Source: an uncultured Pseudomonadota bacterium (GTDB lineage: Bacteria; Pseudomonadota; Alphaproteobacteria; RF32; CAG-239). From it: a stretch of 46,536 bases of DNA. How positions within the stretch are numbered: the stretch's first letter is position 1; every line of letters begins with the position of its first letter. The stretch lies in assembly GCA_949286215.1 (NCBI GenBank), contig CASDYX010000003.1:1-46536 (forward strand), given 5' to 3'. Below, piece by piece: positions 33,536-42,628 of this stretch. The notes beneath the pieces are model-generated. The model did no database searches. It was not told the origin of the DNA and saw nothing but the letters and a program-made list of their open reading frames with translations. Position numbers and translations under genes: made by a program.

Positions 33536-33644
33536 AATTTTAAACAAAATATATACAAACACCAATAAATAGTATTTACAAACAGCTTTATTTATTATAG
33601 GTTGCCAAATTATTTTAACTATCAACTAAAAACGGTATTAGGAA

Positions 33645-35237
33645 ATGTTTAAGACGCTAAACTTCTCTTCCACCACCCGCTACTGGCTTGTCCTTTTTGT
33701 ATATTTGGCTCTTCCGCTATTTTTTAACTTATATCTGACTGAACACACACATCTGATAAAACGAAGCATTTATCTGGGAATTTGCACTTTTGGCTTAATG
33801 CTCCCTTGGTTTATCTGTCCACGTTTATCCAGATTATGGATATTATTTAGCATACCTTTATACATCATTTATTGGGCTGGATGTTGCCATGCTTTAATCT
33901 TCCACGTTCCGTTAAACTCAAGTTCCGTTTTAGTTATTTTAGATTCCAATCCCGAGGAAGCCAAAGAATTTTACAACACCTTTGTCAAACCCTCCATCAT
34001 TATCACCAGTTTAGTCCTCTTATTGGGTGGAGTTTTCGGATTTTTATATTTGGTAATAGCTCAGCCAGAAAAAGCCTTAAATAAAAAGCTCATCATTTTA
34101 GGAATAATTGCTTGCATCTTTGCTTGGAACAAGCAATTTCACAGCACTATTTTTCACCGCTATCAACTTTTGCCTTATCGTGTTGCCCAAGGTCTCAAAG
34201 AATATAATTTAATAAAAAACGAAATTTTAAAACTCAAACAAACCCATACCATACCTAAATTTCCCTCAATTAAATCAAAATATGCCGCAACCTACCCGCA
34301 AACATATATCATTGTTATTGGGGAATCAGCCAATAAAGACCACTTATCATGGTATGGCTATGAAAGAGACACAACTCCTTACACACAAAAATTTCCCAAA
34401 CCATACATTTTTCAGAATATTCACTCACCTCACGCCCTAACCATGCCTTCTTTACGCAAAGTTCTGACTTTTGCGCATGATGACCAAGTAATGGAAGGAC
34501 TTCGCAAAGGCTCAATCATTAACATATTCAATGCTGCAGGTTTCAAAACCTTTTGGATTTCCAACCAACTATCGCAAAGTAAATTTGACAATCTTGTCGG
34601 CATGTTGGGCAAAGATGCCAAAGAAGCCATTTTCATCAACGATTATAATGATTACCTAACAACCATCACCAAAGGTAATACCGTAGATGAAAAACTACTG
34701 CCACATATTCAGAAAGCTTTGGAAGATAAAGCACCGCGCAAGGTAATTTTTGTTCACCTTATGGGCAGCCACAGTCCTTATGATTGGCGTCTTCCTCAGG
34801 GAGCTCAACATTTTTCGCTCAACTCGCCCACCCCGGCACAAAAATTCGTCGATGTTTATGATGACACCATCCGTTACACAGACAAAGTTATTGCAGACAT
34901 TTTAGCCAAGATGCTAAAGCTTAAAGAAGATTCTTACCTTCTCTATTTCAGCGACCACGGAGAAGACATAACCACTTCTCCAGATAGTTGCCGTTGTCAT
35001 ATTGGGGATGAATCAGCTACTCCGCCAATGTATGATATTCCACTCATGCTTTGGACCAATAAAGCATATAAAAAGAGCAATCCAGGCTTAATATCGCGTC
35101 TTCCGCAATATTTAGACCGCCCATTTAACACCCAACACCTCATTCACTCGATTCCTTACCTTTCTGGAATAAGTCTGGATGAAATGGAGCCACAACACAA
35201 CCTCTTTTCACCTTCCTTTGTTCCAGAAAAAGAGTGA
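33645..35237 (+). CDS. EptA/CptA-like phosphoethanolamine transferase
   Basis: A 530-residue inner-membrane enzyme. Five hydrophobic segments fill about residues 12-165, then a periplasmic sulfatase-fold domain follows. Catalytic block: G226-E-S-A followed by NKDHLSWYGYERDTTP; EptA/MCR enzymes have GET, with Thr as nucleophile, so Ser228 would take that role. Further metal-site blocks are HLMGSHSPY and YFSDHGED, with cysteines in DSCRCHIGDE. Family members add phosphoethanolamine to lipid A or core sugars, changing surface charge. The exact acceptor is unknown. It interrupts the nucleoside cluster and has no evident tie to it. Confidence 0.88.
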   Translation: MFKTLNFSSTTRYWLVLFVYLALPLFFNLYLTEHTHLIKRSIYLGICTFGLMLPWFICPRLSRLWILFSIPLYIIYWAGCCHALIFHVPLNSSSVLVILDSNPEEAKEFYNTFVKPSIIITSLVLLLGGVFGFLYLVIAQPEKALNKKLIILGIIACIFAWNKQFHSTIFHRYQLLPYRVAQGLKEYNLIKNEILKLKQTHTIPKFPSIKSKYAATYPQTYIIVIGESANKDHLSWYGYERDTTPYTQKFPKPYIFQNIHSPHALTMPSLRKVLTFAHDDQVMEGLRKGSIINIFNAAGFKTFWISNQLSQSKFDNLVGMLGKDAKEAIFINDYNDYLTTITKGNTVDEKLLPHIQKALEDKAPRKVIFVHLMGSHSPYDWRLPQGAQHFSLNSPTPAQKFVDVYDDTIRYTDKVIADILAKMLKLKEDSYLLYFSDHGEDITTSPDSCRCHIGDESATPPMYDIPLMLWTNKAYKKSNPGLISRLPQYLDRPFNTQHLIHSIPYLSGISLDEMEPQHNLFSPSFVPEKE

Positions 35238-35240
35238 GGC

Positions 35241-35268
35241 TTGACATCCTCCGTCCAATCTTTATGAT
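35241..35268 (+). promoter_or_regulatory. Strong sigma70 promoter for deoB-pgeF
   Basis: Consensus TTGACA at 35241-35246, a 16-bp spacer and TATGAT at 35263-35268, starting 4 bases after the upstream stop codon and 24 bases before the deoB ATG. Confidence 0.75.
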
Positions 35269-35291
35269 AAATAATTATCAAGGAGGAAACA

Positions 35292-36485
35292 ATGACCAGA
35301 GCTTTTATATTTATGATGGATTCGTTTGGGATAGGCGGCGCCCCTGATGCCAAATCTTTTGGCGATGAGGGAGCTAACACCTTTGGTCACATTGCACAAG
35401 CTGTTCCCAATTTAAATATTCCAAACTTACTCTCGCTTGGGCTAGATAAAGCCGCCTTTTTAGCCTCTGGGCTCAAAACGGAGCTCAAACCATCATCTTC
35501 GGCCAAGCTCAATCTTCCTTCTGCTTATGGTCACATGAAAGAAATCAGCAAGGATAAAGACACCGTTTCCGGCCATTGGGAATTAGCCGGTCTGCCCAAT
35601 CTGCAAGGTTGGGGGCATTTCAAGCCGGACTATCCGTCTTTTCCGCAAGCCCTGATTGACAACATCTGTCGTGAGGCAAAATTAAGTGGAATTTTAGGTA
35701 ACATTGCTGCCTCCGGAACGGTCATTATTCAAGAGCTGGGCGAAGAACACATCCGTTCAAATCAACCGATATGCTACACCTCGGCTGACAGTTGTTTTCA
35801 AATTGCCGCCCATGAAAAATATTTTGGGCTTAAAAGATTATATCAAGTTTGTGAGATTGCCTATAAATATGTGCAAGAATATCGCATCGGCCGTGTCATC
35901 GCGCGCCCATTTATTGGCGAAAAATCTGGTGAATTCACCCGCACCACCAACCGTAAAGACTATGCAGCCCAACCTTTCGGGAAAACTTTGCTTGATTACC
36001 TCAAACAGCAGGGACGACACGTCTATGCCATTGGCGCCATTAATGACATTTTTGCCCACCGCGGCATAACCAACCCCATTCATGCGGCTGAACTGCCAAA
36101 CCTATGGGATGCCACCATCAAAGCCATGCAGGAAGCACCGGACAACAGCCTTATTTTCACCAATTTTGAAGACTTTGACATGCTCTACGGACACCGCCGT
36201 AATCCTCAAGGCTACGCTCAAGCATTGGAATATTTTGACTCACGCCTGCCCGATATTTTGCCTCATTTAAGGGAAGATGACGTATGTTTCATCACCGCCG
36301 ACCATGGCAACGACCCGACTTTTAAGGGAACGGACCACACGCGAGAACAAGTACCCATCTTGTGCTTTGGCAAAAACATTACACCGCAAGATTTAGGACA
36401 AAGAGAAACTTATGCCGACTTAGGACAAACCATTGCAGACTATTTGCAAATTGCACCGCTTAACTTTGGAACAAGTTTCAAATGA
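35292..36485 (+). CDS. deoB: Phosphopentomutase
   Basis: A 397-residue alkaline phosphatase-superfamily enzyme interconverting (deoxy)ribose 1- and 5-phosphates, linking PunA and DeoA to DeoC. Metal-site motifs: MMDSFGIGGAPDAKSFGDEG at the start and ITADHGNDPTFKGTDHTRE near the end; DKDTVSGHWELAG contains the phosphorylated Thr. A strong AAGGAGG site precedes the ATG. The stop overlaps the pgeF ATG by 4 bases. Confidence 0.97.
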   Translation: MTRAFIFMMDSFGIGGAPDAKSFGDEGANTFGHIAQAVPNLNIPNLLSLGLDKAAFLASGLKTELKPSSSAKLNLPSAYGHMKEISKDKDTVSGHWELAGLPNLQGWGHFKPDYPSFPQALIDNICREAKLSGILGNIAASGTVIIQELGEEHIRSNQPICYTSADSCFQIAAHEKYFGLKRLYQVCEIAYKYVQEYRIGRVIARPFIGEKSGEFTRTTNRKDYAAQPFGKTLLDYLKQQGRHVYAIGAINDIFAHRGITNPIHAAELPNLWDATIKAMQEAPDNSLIFTNFEDFDMLYGHRRNPQGYAQALEYFDSRLPDILPHLREDDVCFITADHGNDPTFKGTDHTREQVPILCFGKNITPQDLGQRETYADLGQTIADYLQIAPLNFGTSFK

Positions 36486-37240
36486 GTTACTTTGCACCCA
36501 ATATTCCCGCAAATAAGCACTGCTTTTTTGACCGTTTAGGTGGAATTTCGCAAGGTCTTTATGCCAGCCGCAACACAGCCTTTGCCAGTCAGGATAACAA
36601 GCAAAACATTATCTCTAACTTAACGCTCAGCGCCCAACAGTTTGGTCTTGATTATGACAACATTGCCCTGTTTCATGAAGGCATAAGCAATAAAGTTGTT
36701 TTTATCGACCACCCAACTATTTATCAAACCGATGCCGATGGCATGGTAACCAATAGACCTGGGATTTTGTTGAGTCTCTACACGGCAGATTGCTGTCCGG
36801 TTTTGTTTTATGATAAAACCAATCAAGTCATCGGCGCGGCTCACGCCGGTTGGCGCGGAGCTTTGAGCGGAATTTTGGAAAACACATTAGATTTAATGCT
36901 TCGATATGGCGCACAAAAATCTACCCTTGCCGCTGCACTTGGTCCTTGCCTGCAAACCAAGTCTTTCGAGTGCCGAAAAGACATGTACTTGCAGTTTATC
37001 AGACTCAATCAAACCTATGCCTCATTTTTCACCCCTCAATCAGATAATGAGCATTTTCAGTTTGATATCGAGGGTTTTATCATCTCTCGCCTTAAAAATT
37101 ATGGGCTCACAAATATCACTGCTTCTCACATTGATACTTATAGCAATGGTGACTATTTCAGCTATCGACGTAACTGCCATCAAAACTTAATTCACACCCC
37201 GAAAGACTATCCAGCGCAGTTATCAACCATAACCCTATAA
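36482..37240 (+). CDS. pgeF: PgeF/YfiH-family purine nucleoside phosphorylase (multicopper-oxidase-named family)
   Basis: A 252-residue protein of the YfiH/LACC1 family. Zn-site motifs: YTADCCPVLFYD, AAHAGWRGALSGI and ALGPCLQ. The family is often labelled laccase or polyphenol oxidase, but tested members phosphorolyse or deaminate purine nucleosides, and some edit peptidoglycan precursors. Here it is translationally coupled to deoB by an ATGA overlap, which favours nucleoside metabolism. No terminator is obvious in the 63-base gap to the next gene. Confidence 0.9.
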   Translation: MSYFAPNIPANKHCFFDRLGGISQGLYASRNTAFASQDNKQNIISNLTLSAQQFGLDYDNIALFHEGISNKVVFIDHPTIYQTDADGMVTNRPGILLSLYTADCCPVLFYDKTNQVIGAAHAGWRGALSGILENTLDLMLRYGAQKSTLAAALGPCLQTKSFECRKDMYLQFIRLNQTYASFFTPQSDNEHFQFDIEGFIISRLKNYGLTNITASHIDTYSNGDYFSYRRNCHQNLIHTPKDYPAQLSTITL

Positions 37241-37303
37241 TCTCTTTCTTTTTTGGCAAAAATCGAATAAATTAAGCAAAGGTATAACAACAGAGCAAAA
37301 TAC

Positions 37304-38470
37304 ATGACCCCTCTTGGCAAACTGACATTAGCAATTATCGGGCTTCGCCTTTTCGGAGCTTTAGGCTTTTTGTGGGGAATGTTTTTGGGGCATGTTTTAA
37401 TTGACCGCACCTTAGTCAAAACCTACCTCAAACAAAAACTCAATCAAATAGATGACAACATCCGCTTAATGTTGCCCTTTCATCTCTATCGTTACTATAA
37501 CTATTTGATAGACCAAGTCTTAGGCAAACTCTGGGGAGCAGTTTTAGGTGGCCTCACCTTTGGCTGGATAGGCGTTGCCGTTTTAGGAGTTATCGGACAC
37601 TTTTTATTTGACTGTAAACGCTGCAAAAATTGTAAAGAACTCCGCTATGCCTTTGAGGACTTTTGGAACAAAAACTTAGGCAAAATCGCCGGTGGTCTAA
37701 TTGGTTTTACTCTCAAAAATAAAGTCCTGTTGTTTATCGGTGTTATTTTAGGCTTTTTCTTCGATTCGTTTCGACTGGAAGGCGGTTTGAGAAGTAAGTT
37801 AAAACTTGGCTCAATTCTCAACTTCTGGTCCAAAGTCAACCCAATCAAACTAGCCCTTCGCTCACAAGAAGCCAAAGACGTTGCCTTTGTTCAATCCATG
37901 GCCGGTTTAGCCGCCAAAATCTCCAAAGCTGACGGCATTGTCAGTGAAAACGAAATCCGCACCTTCAAAAAACTTTTTGCCACTGACCGCAATCCCAAAA
38001 TCGCCCGCATTTTCAATGATGCCAAGCAAAGTACTCAAGGTTATCAAGCCTACGCCAAGCAATTAAAAATGCTTTCTCATGACAATCTGGATATGAAAGA
38101 AAGCATCATTGAAAACCTGTTCAAAATTGCCATTGTCGATGGCGAGATTTTACCTGATGAATTAGACATCTTAGAAGACATTGCCAACATCATAGAACTT
38201 CCGCAAGGCAACTACATCATCATCAAAGACCGTTTTATTTTCAAACCCAGCAATGACACCATTCAAGATTATTATGAGGTTTTAGGTGTCTTTTACAATG
38301 CCAGCGATAAAGAAATTAAACGCCGTTGGAAAGAACTCATCTATCAATATCACCCTGACCGAGCTCAAGCGCGCGGTGCCTCTCCGCAAGAAATTGAGAA
38401 CTGCACTTTGAAAATGGCAGAAATCAATAACGCCTACGAACATATTATGAAAAGCCGTCAGGTAGGATAA
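37304..38470 (+). CDS. djlA: DjlA-like membrane J-domain protein with TerB domain
   Basis: A 388-residue protein. The first 180 residues hold several glycine-rich hydrophobic segments (LFGALGFLWGMFLG; KLWGAVLGGLTFGWIGVAVL; GKIAGGLIGF). A TerB-like helical domain follows around residues 195-310 (AGLAAKISKADGIVSENEI and IAIVDGEILPDELDILE). A C-terminal J domain has the essential HPD in YQYHPDRAQARG. J-proteins recruit and stimulate DnaK. Known DjlA has a single membrane segment; this one has more, so membrane topology differs. Start signal is weak. Confidence 0.88.
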   Translation: MTPLGKLTLAIIGLRLFGALGFLWGMFLGHVLIDRTLVKTYLKQKLNQIDDNIRLMLPFHLYRYYNYLIDQVLGKLWGAVLGGLTFGWIGVAVLGVIGHFLFDCKRCKNCKELRYAFEDFWNKNLGKIAGGLIGFTLKNKVLLFIGVILGFFFDSFRLEGGLRSKLKLGSILNFWSKVNPIKLALRSQEAKDVAFVQSMAGLAAKISKADGIVSENEIRTFKKLFATDRNPKIARIFNDAKQSTQGYQAYAKQLKMLSHDNLDMKESIIENLFKIAIVDGEILPDELDILEDIANIIELPQGNYIIIKDRFIFKPSNDTIQDYYEVLGVFYNASDKEIKRRWKELIYQYHPDRAQARGASPQEIENCTLKMAEINNAYEHIMKSRQVG

Positions 38471-38474
38471 AAAC

Positions 38475-39842
38475 ATGTCGCAAACATCGCCTAAAATTGT
38501 TCTCTCCACGATTAATGCCCGCTATTCCCATACCTCTTTTGGGTTAAGATACCTCAAAGCCAACCTACATGAATTTGAAGACTGTTGCGAGATTTGCGAA
38601 TTTAGCAAAGATTCAACCGTACCAGAGATTGCCGAAGCTCTCCTCAACCAACAAGCCAATATCATTGGCTTGAGTTGTTATATTTGGAATATTGAAGACC
38701 AGCTCCGCGTTGCCGAAATCATCAAAGCCATTAGCCCGCAAACCATTTTGTTTTTAGGCGGTCCTGAAGTCTCTTATGAATATGATGAATTTTTAAACTA
38801 TTGCGATTATCTCATCAAAGGCGAAGGAGAATACGCGCTCTACCATTTTGTAAAGAATTGGCAACAAGGGATTTTACCATCACAAAAGGTTTTAGAAGAG
38901 CCAATCTGCGACCTCAACACACTCAAAATGCCCTATTATCTCTATTCCGATGAAGATATTGCCCACCGCCTGATATATGTTGAGGCCACGCGTGGCTGCC
39001 CCTTCACCTGTGAGTTTTGCCTTTCCTCACTCTCTAAAGGTGTCAGAGAATTTAATCTGGATAATTTCTTAAAAGAGATGGATACGCTCATCACCCGCGG
39101 GGTTAAACAGTTTAAGTTTGTTGACCGCACATTCAACCTCAAATTTGCCAATGTTAAACGCATTCTTGAATTTTTCAAATCTCGTTGGCAAGAAGGCATG
39201 ATGTTGCACTTTGAGATTTTTCCCGACAAGTTAAGCCCGGCCATGTTGGAAGAAATAAAAAACTTTCCCGCACACGGCCTGCATTTGGAAGCCGGCGTTC
39301 AAAGTTTTTATGAACCCTCACTCAAGGCCATTTCTCGCCGCCAAGATGAAAAGAAAACTTTAGAAAATTTGCAATTCATCAGCGAACAAACCGGTGCCGC
39401 CGTCCACTCTGATTTGGTAGCCGGCTTACCTTTTTCAACCTTTGCCACTTTTGCGCAAGATTTTGATAAACTCTTTGCCTCTCACCCTGAGGAATTACAA
39501 ATCGGCATTCTCAAACGCCTAAGAGGCGCACCCATTGACAGGCATTCCCAAACCTCAAAGATGATATATTCCAAATATCCGCCCTATGAGGTAATGCAAA
39601 CCGCCACCATGAGCTATAATGAATTGCAACAAATCAAGCGCCTAGCCCGTTATTTTGATATTTTTTATAATGCCGGCAATTTCCGTGAAGAAACCAAAAC
39701 ACTCAAAACTTTTGCCGATTGGCTTGATTTCAGCAATTACATCTGGACAAACTATCATCAAACGCATAAAATATCCCTAAAACGTCAAACCGAAATTCTT
39801 AAGGAGTATCTCAATGCTCGAAGAACCACTGCCGCACTATAA
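38475..39842 (+). CDS. B12-binding-domain radical SAM protein, DUF4080-like
   Basis: A 455-residue protein. The N-terminal part (about 1-150) is a cobalamin-binding Rossmann domain (IVLSTINARYSHTSFGLRYL and FLGGPEVSYEYDEF), then a radical SAM barrel with the cluster motif CPFTCEFCLSS and a C-terminal domain. Proteins of this type are annotated as BchE/P-methylase family or DUF4080; reactions are mostly unknown. It is coupled to djlA (4-base gap) and to the amidase gene (29-base overlap). The biological role is not assigned. Confidence 0.82.
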   Translation: MSQTSPKIVLSTINARYSHTSFGLRYLKANLHEFEDCCEICEFSKDSTVPEIAEALLNQQANIIGLSCYIWNIEDQLRVAEIIKAISPQTILFLGGPEVSYEYDEFLNYCDYLIKGEGEYALYHFVKNWQQGILPSQKVLEEPICDLNTLKMPYYLYSDEDIAHRLIYVEATRGCPFTCEFCLSSLSKGVREFNLDNFLKEMDTLITRGVKQFKFVDRTFNLKFANVKRILEFFKSRWQEGMMLHFEIFPDKLSPAMLEEIKNFPAHGLHLEAGVQSFYEPSLKAISRRQDEKKTLENLQFISEQTGAAVHSDLVAGLPFSTFATFAQDFDKLFASHPEELQIGILKRLRGAPIDRHSQTSKMIYSKYPPYEVMQTATMSYNELQQIKRLARYFDIFYNAGNFREETKTLKTFADWLDFSNYIWTNYHQTHKISLKRQTEILKEYLNARRTTAAL

Positions 39843-40560
39843 TGACCGCAAAACCCCGATTGATATGCTGATGTTTCATTGCTCGGCACTCAAGGGGGAA
39901 GATATTCTGCAAATATTGGATAAATCGGAACTAAGTTGCCACTATATCATCAATGAAAAAGGCGAACTCATCCAAGTGGTTGAAGAAGACAAACGCGCCT
40001 ACCACGCAGGTGTTGGCTTTTGGAAGGACATAGATACTGACCTCAACTCCCACTCTATCGGCATTGAAATCTCCAATTTGAGTATGGGGCAAGAAGACTA
40101 CAAAGCCAAACAAATCAAAACTTTAGTTGCTCTTTCTAAAGAATTAATTACTAAATACAACATTCGCCAAGACATGATTGTCGGACATTCGGACACGGCG
40201 CCCAATCGCAAACCCGACCCTGGCAAAGCCTTCCCCTGGAAAGACTTATCCGCCCAAGGAATTGGCCTATGGTTTAAGCCATCCCAAGCCAAATTGGTTG
40301 AAAATGATGATATTGGCGAACTCTTAGCCTCAATCGGTTATGACACCCGCACCCCTGAAATGGTTTATTGCTCGGCTTATGCTTTTTGCCGTCGTTTTGC
40401 CCCGCAATATGTCAAAATCGATGAGGATATCGCGCACTTAGTTGACCATGTTTTGCCTGATAAATTTGACTTTATGGATAAAGAAAAATTCATACAAACT
40501 CTCAAAGCGGTATCTTATAGTTATCAAACCTACCGCCAAGAGCAAAATTTGACGGATTAA
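39814..40560 (+). CDS. N-acetylmuramoyl-L-alanine amidase, AmpD type
   Basis: A 248-residue protein with the amidase_2 fold. Zn ligands are expected in MLMFHCSALK and VGHSDTAPNRKPDPG; LSCHYIINEKGELIQVVEEDKRAYHAG is the family core. There is no signal peptide, so it should act in the cytoplasm on anhydromuropeptides in cell-wall recycling. The C-terminal 80 residues form a helical domain resembling the peptidoglycan-binding tail of AmiD/AmpD relatives. AAGGAG lies before the start inside the previous gene. It overlaps ruvX on the other strand by 4 bases. Confidence 0.88.
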   Translation: MLEEPLPHYNDRKTPIDMLMFHCSALKGEDILQILDKSELSCHYIINEKGELIQVVEEDKRAYHAGVGFWKDIDTDLNSHSIGIEISNLSMGQEDYKAKQIKTLVALSKELITKYNIRQDMIVGHSDTAPNRKPDPGKAFPWKDLSAQGIGLWFKPSQAKLVENDDIGELLASIGYDTRTPEMVYCSAYAFCRRFAPQYVKIDEDIAHLVDHVLPDKFDFMDKEKFIQTLKAVSYSYQTYRQEQNLTD

Positions 40561-41015
40561 ATACGGCTCAACGCATCCAAACAACCCTGAAGAATATAGG
40601 CTGCAGCACCGGCATCAAGTGTTTTTTTGCGCTTAGCCCGTGACAAATCCGCCTCTTTAATCATCACGCTTTCCACGGCCGCAGAAGAGAGCCTTTCATC
40701 CCAAAAATAATAAGGCAGAGTAATTTCTTGCGCCAAGCGTTGCGCAAATTTTCGAACCTCTTGCGCGGTTTGCCCTTCTTCCCCATTCATCTGTAACGGC
40801 AAGCCATAGACGATTCCGCCAACTTCTTTTTCTTGAATAATTTTCTTAATCTCAGCTAAATCGGCCTCAATATTTCGGCGTTGAATAATCTTATAGGGCG
40901 TCGCACTCATCAAGAGCAAATCAGACACCGCCACACCCAACCGTTTTGAGCCATAGTCAAAGCCAATCAAGGCCTTATATTTGGGCAATTTTTCCTTAAA
41001 TTCTCTTAAATCCAC
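40557..41015 (-). CDS. ruvX: Pre-16S rRNA nuclease / Holliday junction resolvase-like YqgF
   Basis: A 152-residue RNase H-fold protein. Catalytic acidic residues lie in IGFDYGSKRLGVAVSD, YGLPLQMNGEEG and FWDERLSS, with a final Asp in TLDAGAAAYILQGCLD. YqgF processes the 5' end of 16S rRNA; resolvase activity is reported too. The GTG start has GGGAG about 10 bases upstream. It converges on the amidase gene. Confidence 0.95.
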   Translation of the reverse strand: MDLREFKEKLPKYKALIGFDYGSKRLGVAVSDLLLMSATPYKIIQRRNIEADLAEIKKIIQEKEVGGIVYGLPLQMNGEEGQTAQEVRKFAQRLAQEITLPYYFWDERLSSAAVESVMIKEADLSRAKRKKTLDAGAAAYILQGCLDALSRI

Positions 41016-41158
41016 TTATCTCATCTCCCTTAGTTCCGATTAAGTAAGTTTATACAATCAATTATTACAAAAAACTTAACTCCCCGATAAGAGATTATTA
41101 ACTCTCTTATACTATTATGAAAAGCAAAATATTTCCCCTTATAAGACGGTGATTAAAA

Positions 41159-42463
41159 ATGAAAATAAAATACTTATTTGCTTTTATATTAAGCCTCATA
41201 GCTCTTCCGGCACGTGCCGAATTACAAATTGACGTCAACGGCGCCATGCGCGACCCATTACCGATTGCTTTCCCTGAAATGATTCATGAAGGATTCTTCT
41301 TAGGCCAAACCGGCAACAAGATAAGAGACGTCGTTATTGCCGACTTGGAGCGCTCCGGCTTATTCAGAATTATCCCTGAAAACAGTTACATCCAAGAGCT
41401 GACCTCTATTAATGAGCAACCCAATTTTGTAGATTGGAAAGCCATTAACGCTCACGCTCTTGTACAAAGTGCCATTACCGAGATTGATAGCAATCATCTT
41501 CGTATTGAATTTCGTTTATGGGATATCTATGCCCAAAATCAAATGAAAGGACAATCCTTCACCACCACCAAAGACAACTGGAGAAGAGTTGCTCACGTCA
41601 TAGCCGATGCGATTTATGAACGCCTCACCGGTGAACAAGGCTACTTTGATACTCGCATTGTTTATGTTTCAGAAACCGGTCCTAAGACCAAACGCACCAA
41701 ACGTCTGGCCATTATGGACCAAGACGGAGAAAACCATAAATTTTTAACCTCGGGTGCATCTATGGTTTTGACCCCTCGTTTTTCTCCAAACTTGCAAAAG
41801 GTAGCATATATGTCCTATGCCGGCGACACTCCGCGTGTTTATATTTTGGACATTGAAACCGGCCGTCAAGAACTGCTTGGCAACTTCCCGGGCATGACCT
41901 TTGCACCGCGCTTTTCACCCGATAGCAAAAAGGTTATCTTGAGCTATGCTTCTCGCGGTAAGAGTGATATTTATGAAATGGATTTGGCAACCCGTACCAG
42001 CAAACAATTAACCTCCGGCGGTGCGATTAACACCTCTCCGAGTTATTCTCCGGACGGCTCACAAATCGTCTTCAACTCTGACCGTGGCGGTAATCAACAA
42101 CTTTATATCATGAATGCCGACGGAAGTGATGTCCACCGTATCAGCTTTGGCTCCGGCCGCTATGCAACACCGGTTTGGTCTCCGCGTGGCGACTACATTG
42201 CTTTTACCAAAATGGCAGGCGGACAATTCTACATCGGCGTTATGTATCCGGACGGCACCGGCGAACGCTTGCTGGCCAGCGGCTTCTTGGTTGAAGGTCC
42301 GACCTGGTCACCGAACGGCCGTGTCTTAATGTACTTCCGTCAGGATAACAGCACCGCTTCTCCGGTCAGATTATATTCAATCGACCTCACCGGTTACAAC
42401 GAGCGGATGATAGTCACCCCTGGCGAAGGCTCCGACCCAGCATGGTCGCCGCTCCTGCCTTAA
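41159..42463 (+). CDS. tolB: Tol-Pal system protein TolB
   Basis: A 434-residue periplasmic protein with a Sec signal peptide cleaved after ARA at about residue 20. An N-terminal alpha/beta domain (to about 150) is followed by a six-bladed propeller of PD40 repeats (for example [29 protein letters not shown] and [16 protein letters not shown]). TolB links Pal to the inner-membrane TolQRA complex during division. No tolQRA or pal is next to it; it ends at a terminator. The TolA-box N-terminus after cleavage is present. Upstream, TAAGAGA and TCTCTTA form an inverted repeat at 41088-41109. Confidence 0.96.
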   Translation: MKIKYLFAFILSLIALPARAELQIDVNGAMRDPLPIAFPEMIHEGFFLGQTGNKIRDVVIADLERSGLFRIIPENSYIQELTSINEQPNFVDWKAINAHALVQSAITEIDSNHLRIEFRLWDIYAQNQMKGQSFTTTKDNWRRVAHVIADAIYERLTGEQGYFDTRIVYVSETGPKTKRTKRLAIMDQDGENHKFLTSGASMVLTPRFSPNLQKVAYMSYAGDTPRVYILDIETGRQELLGNFPGMTFAPRFSPDSKKVILSYASRGKSDIYEMDLATRTSKQLTSGGAINTSPSYSPDGSQIVFNSDRGGNQQLYIMNADGSDVHRISFGSGRYATPVWSPRGDYIAFTKMAGGQFYIGVMYPDGTGERLLASGFLVEGPTWSPNGRVLMYFRQDNSTASPVRLYSIDLTGYNERMIVTPGEGSDPAWSPLLP

Positions 42464-42466
42464 GCA

Positions 42467-42508
42467 AAACAAAAAACCTTCCCCTCATCGGGAAGGTTTT
42501 TTATTGCC
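42467..42508 (+). terminator. Terminator after tolB (copy 1 of a duplicated terminator)
   Basis: AAAACCTTCCC and GGGAAGGTTTT around CTCATC, then Ts. The 42 bases from 42467 recur almost unchanged at 43123-43165, with one extra T. Confidence 0.93.
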
Positions 42509-42542
42509 TTACAATTAAAAAACTTTTTTCGCAAATTTTGTA

Positions 42543-42571
42543 TAGACATCCTCGCAAAAAAGTGCTATTAT
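42543..42571 (+). promoter_or_regulatory. Sigma70 promoter for the duplicated membrane protein gene
   Basis: TAGACA at 42543-42548, a 17-bp spacer and TATTAT at 42566-42571, 57 bp before the start codon. Confidence 0.6.
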
Positions 42572-42628
42572 CCCTACCATAAAACTTATAGATATTAAAA
42601 TTATTAACAAACTAAAAACTTAAAGCGT

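Noticed and set aside
36482..37240. Laccase / multicopper oxidase
   Set aside because: The YfiH family lacks the multicopper-oxidase cupredoxin layout, and the operon context points to nucleosides.
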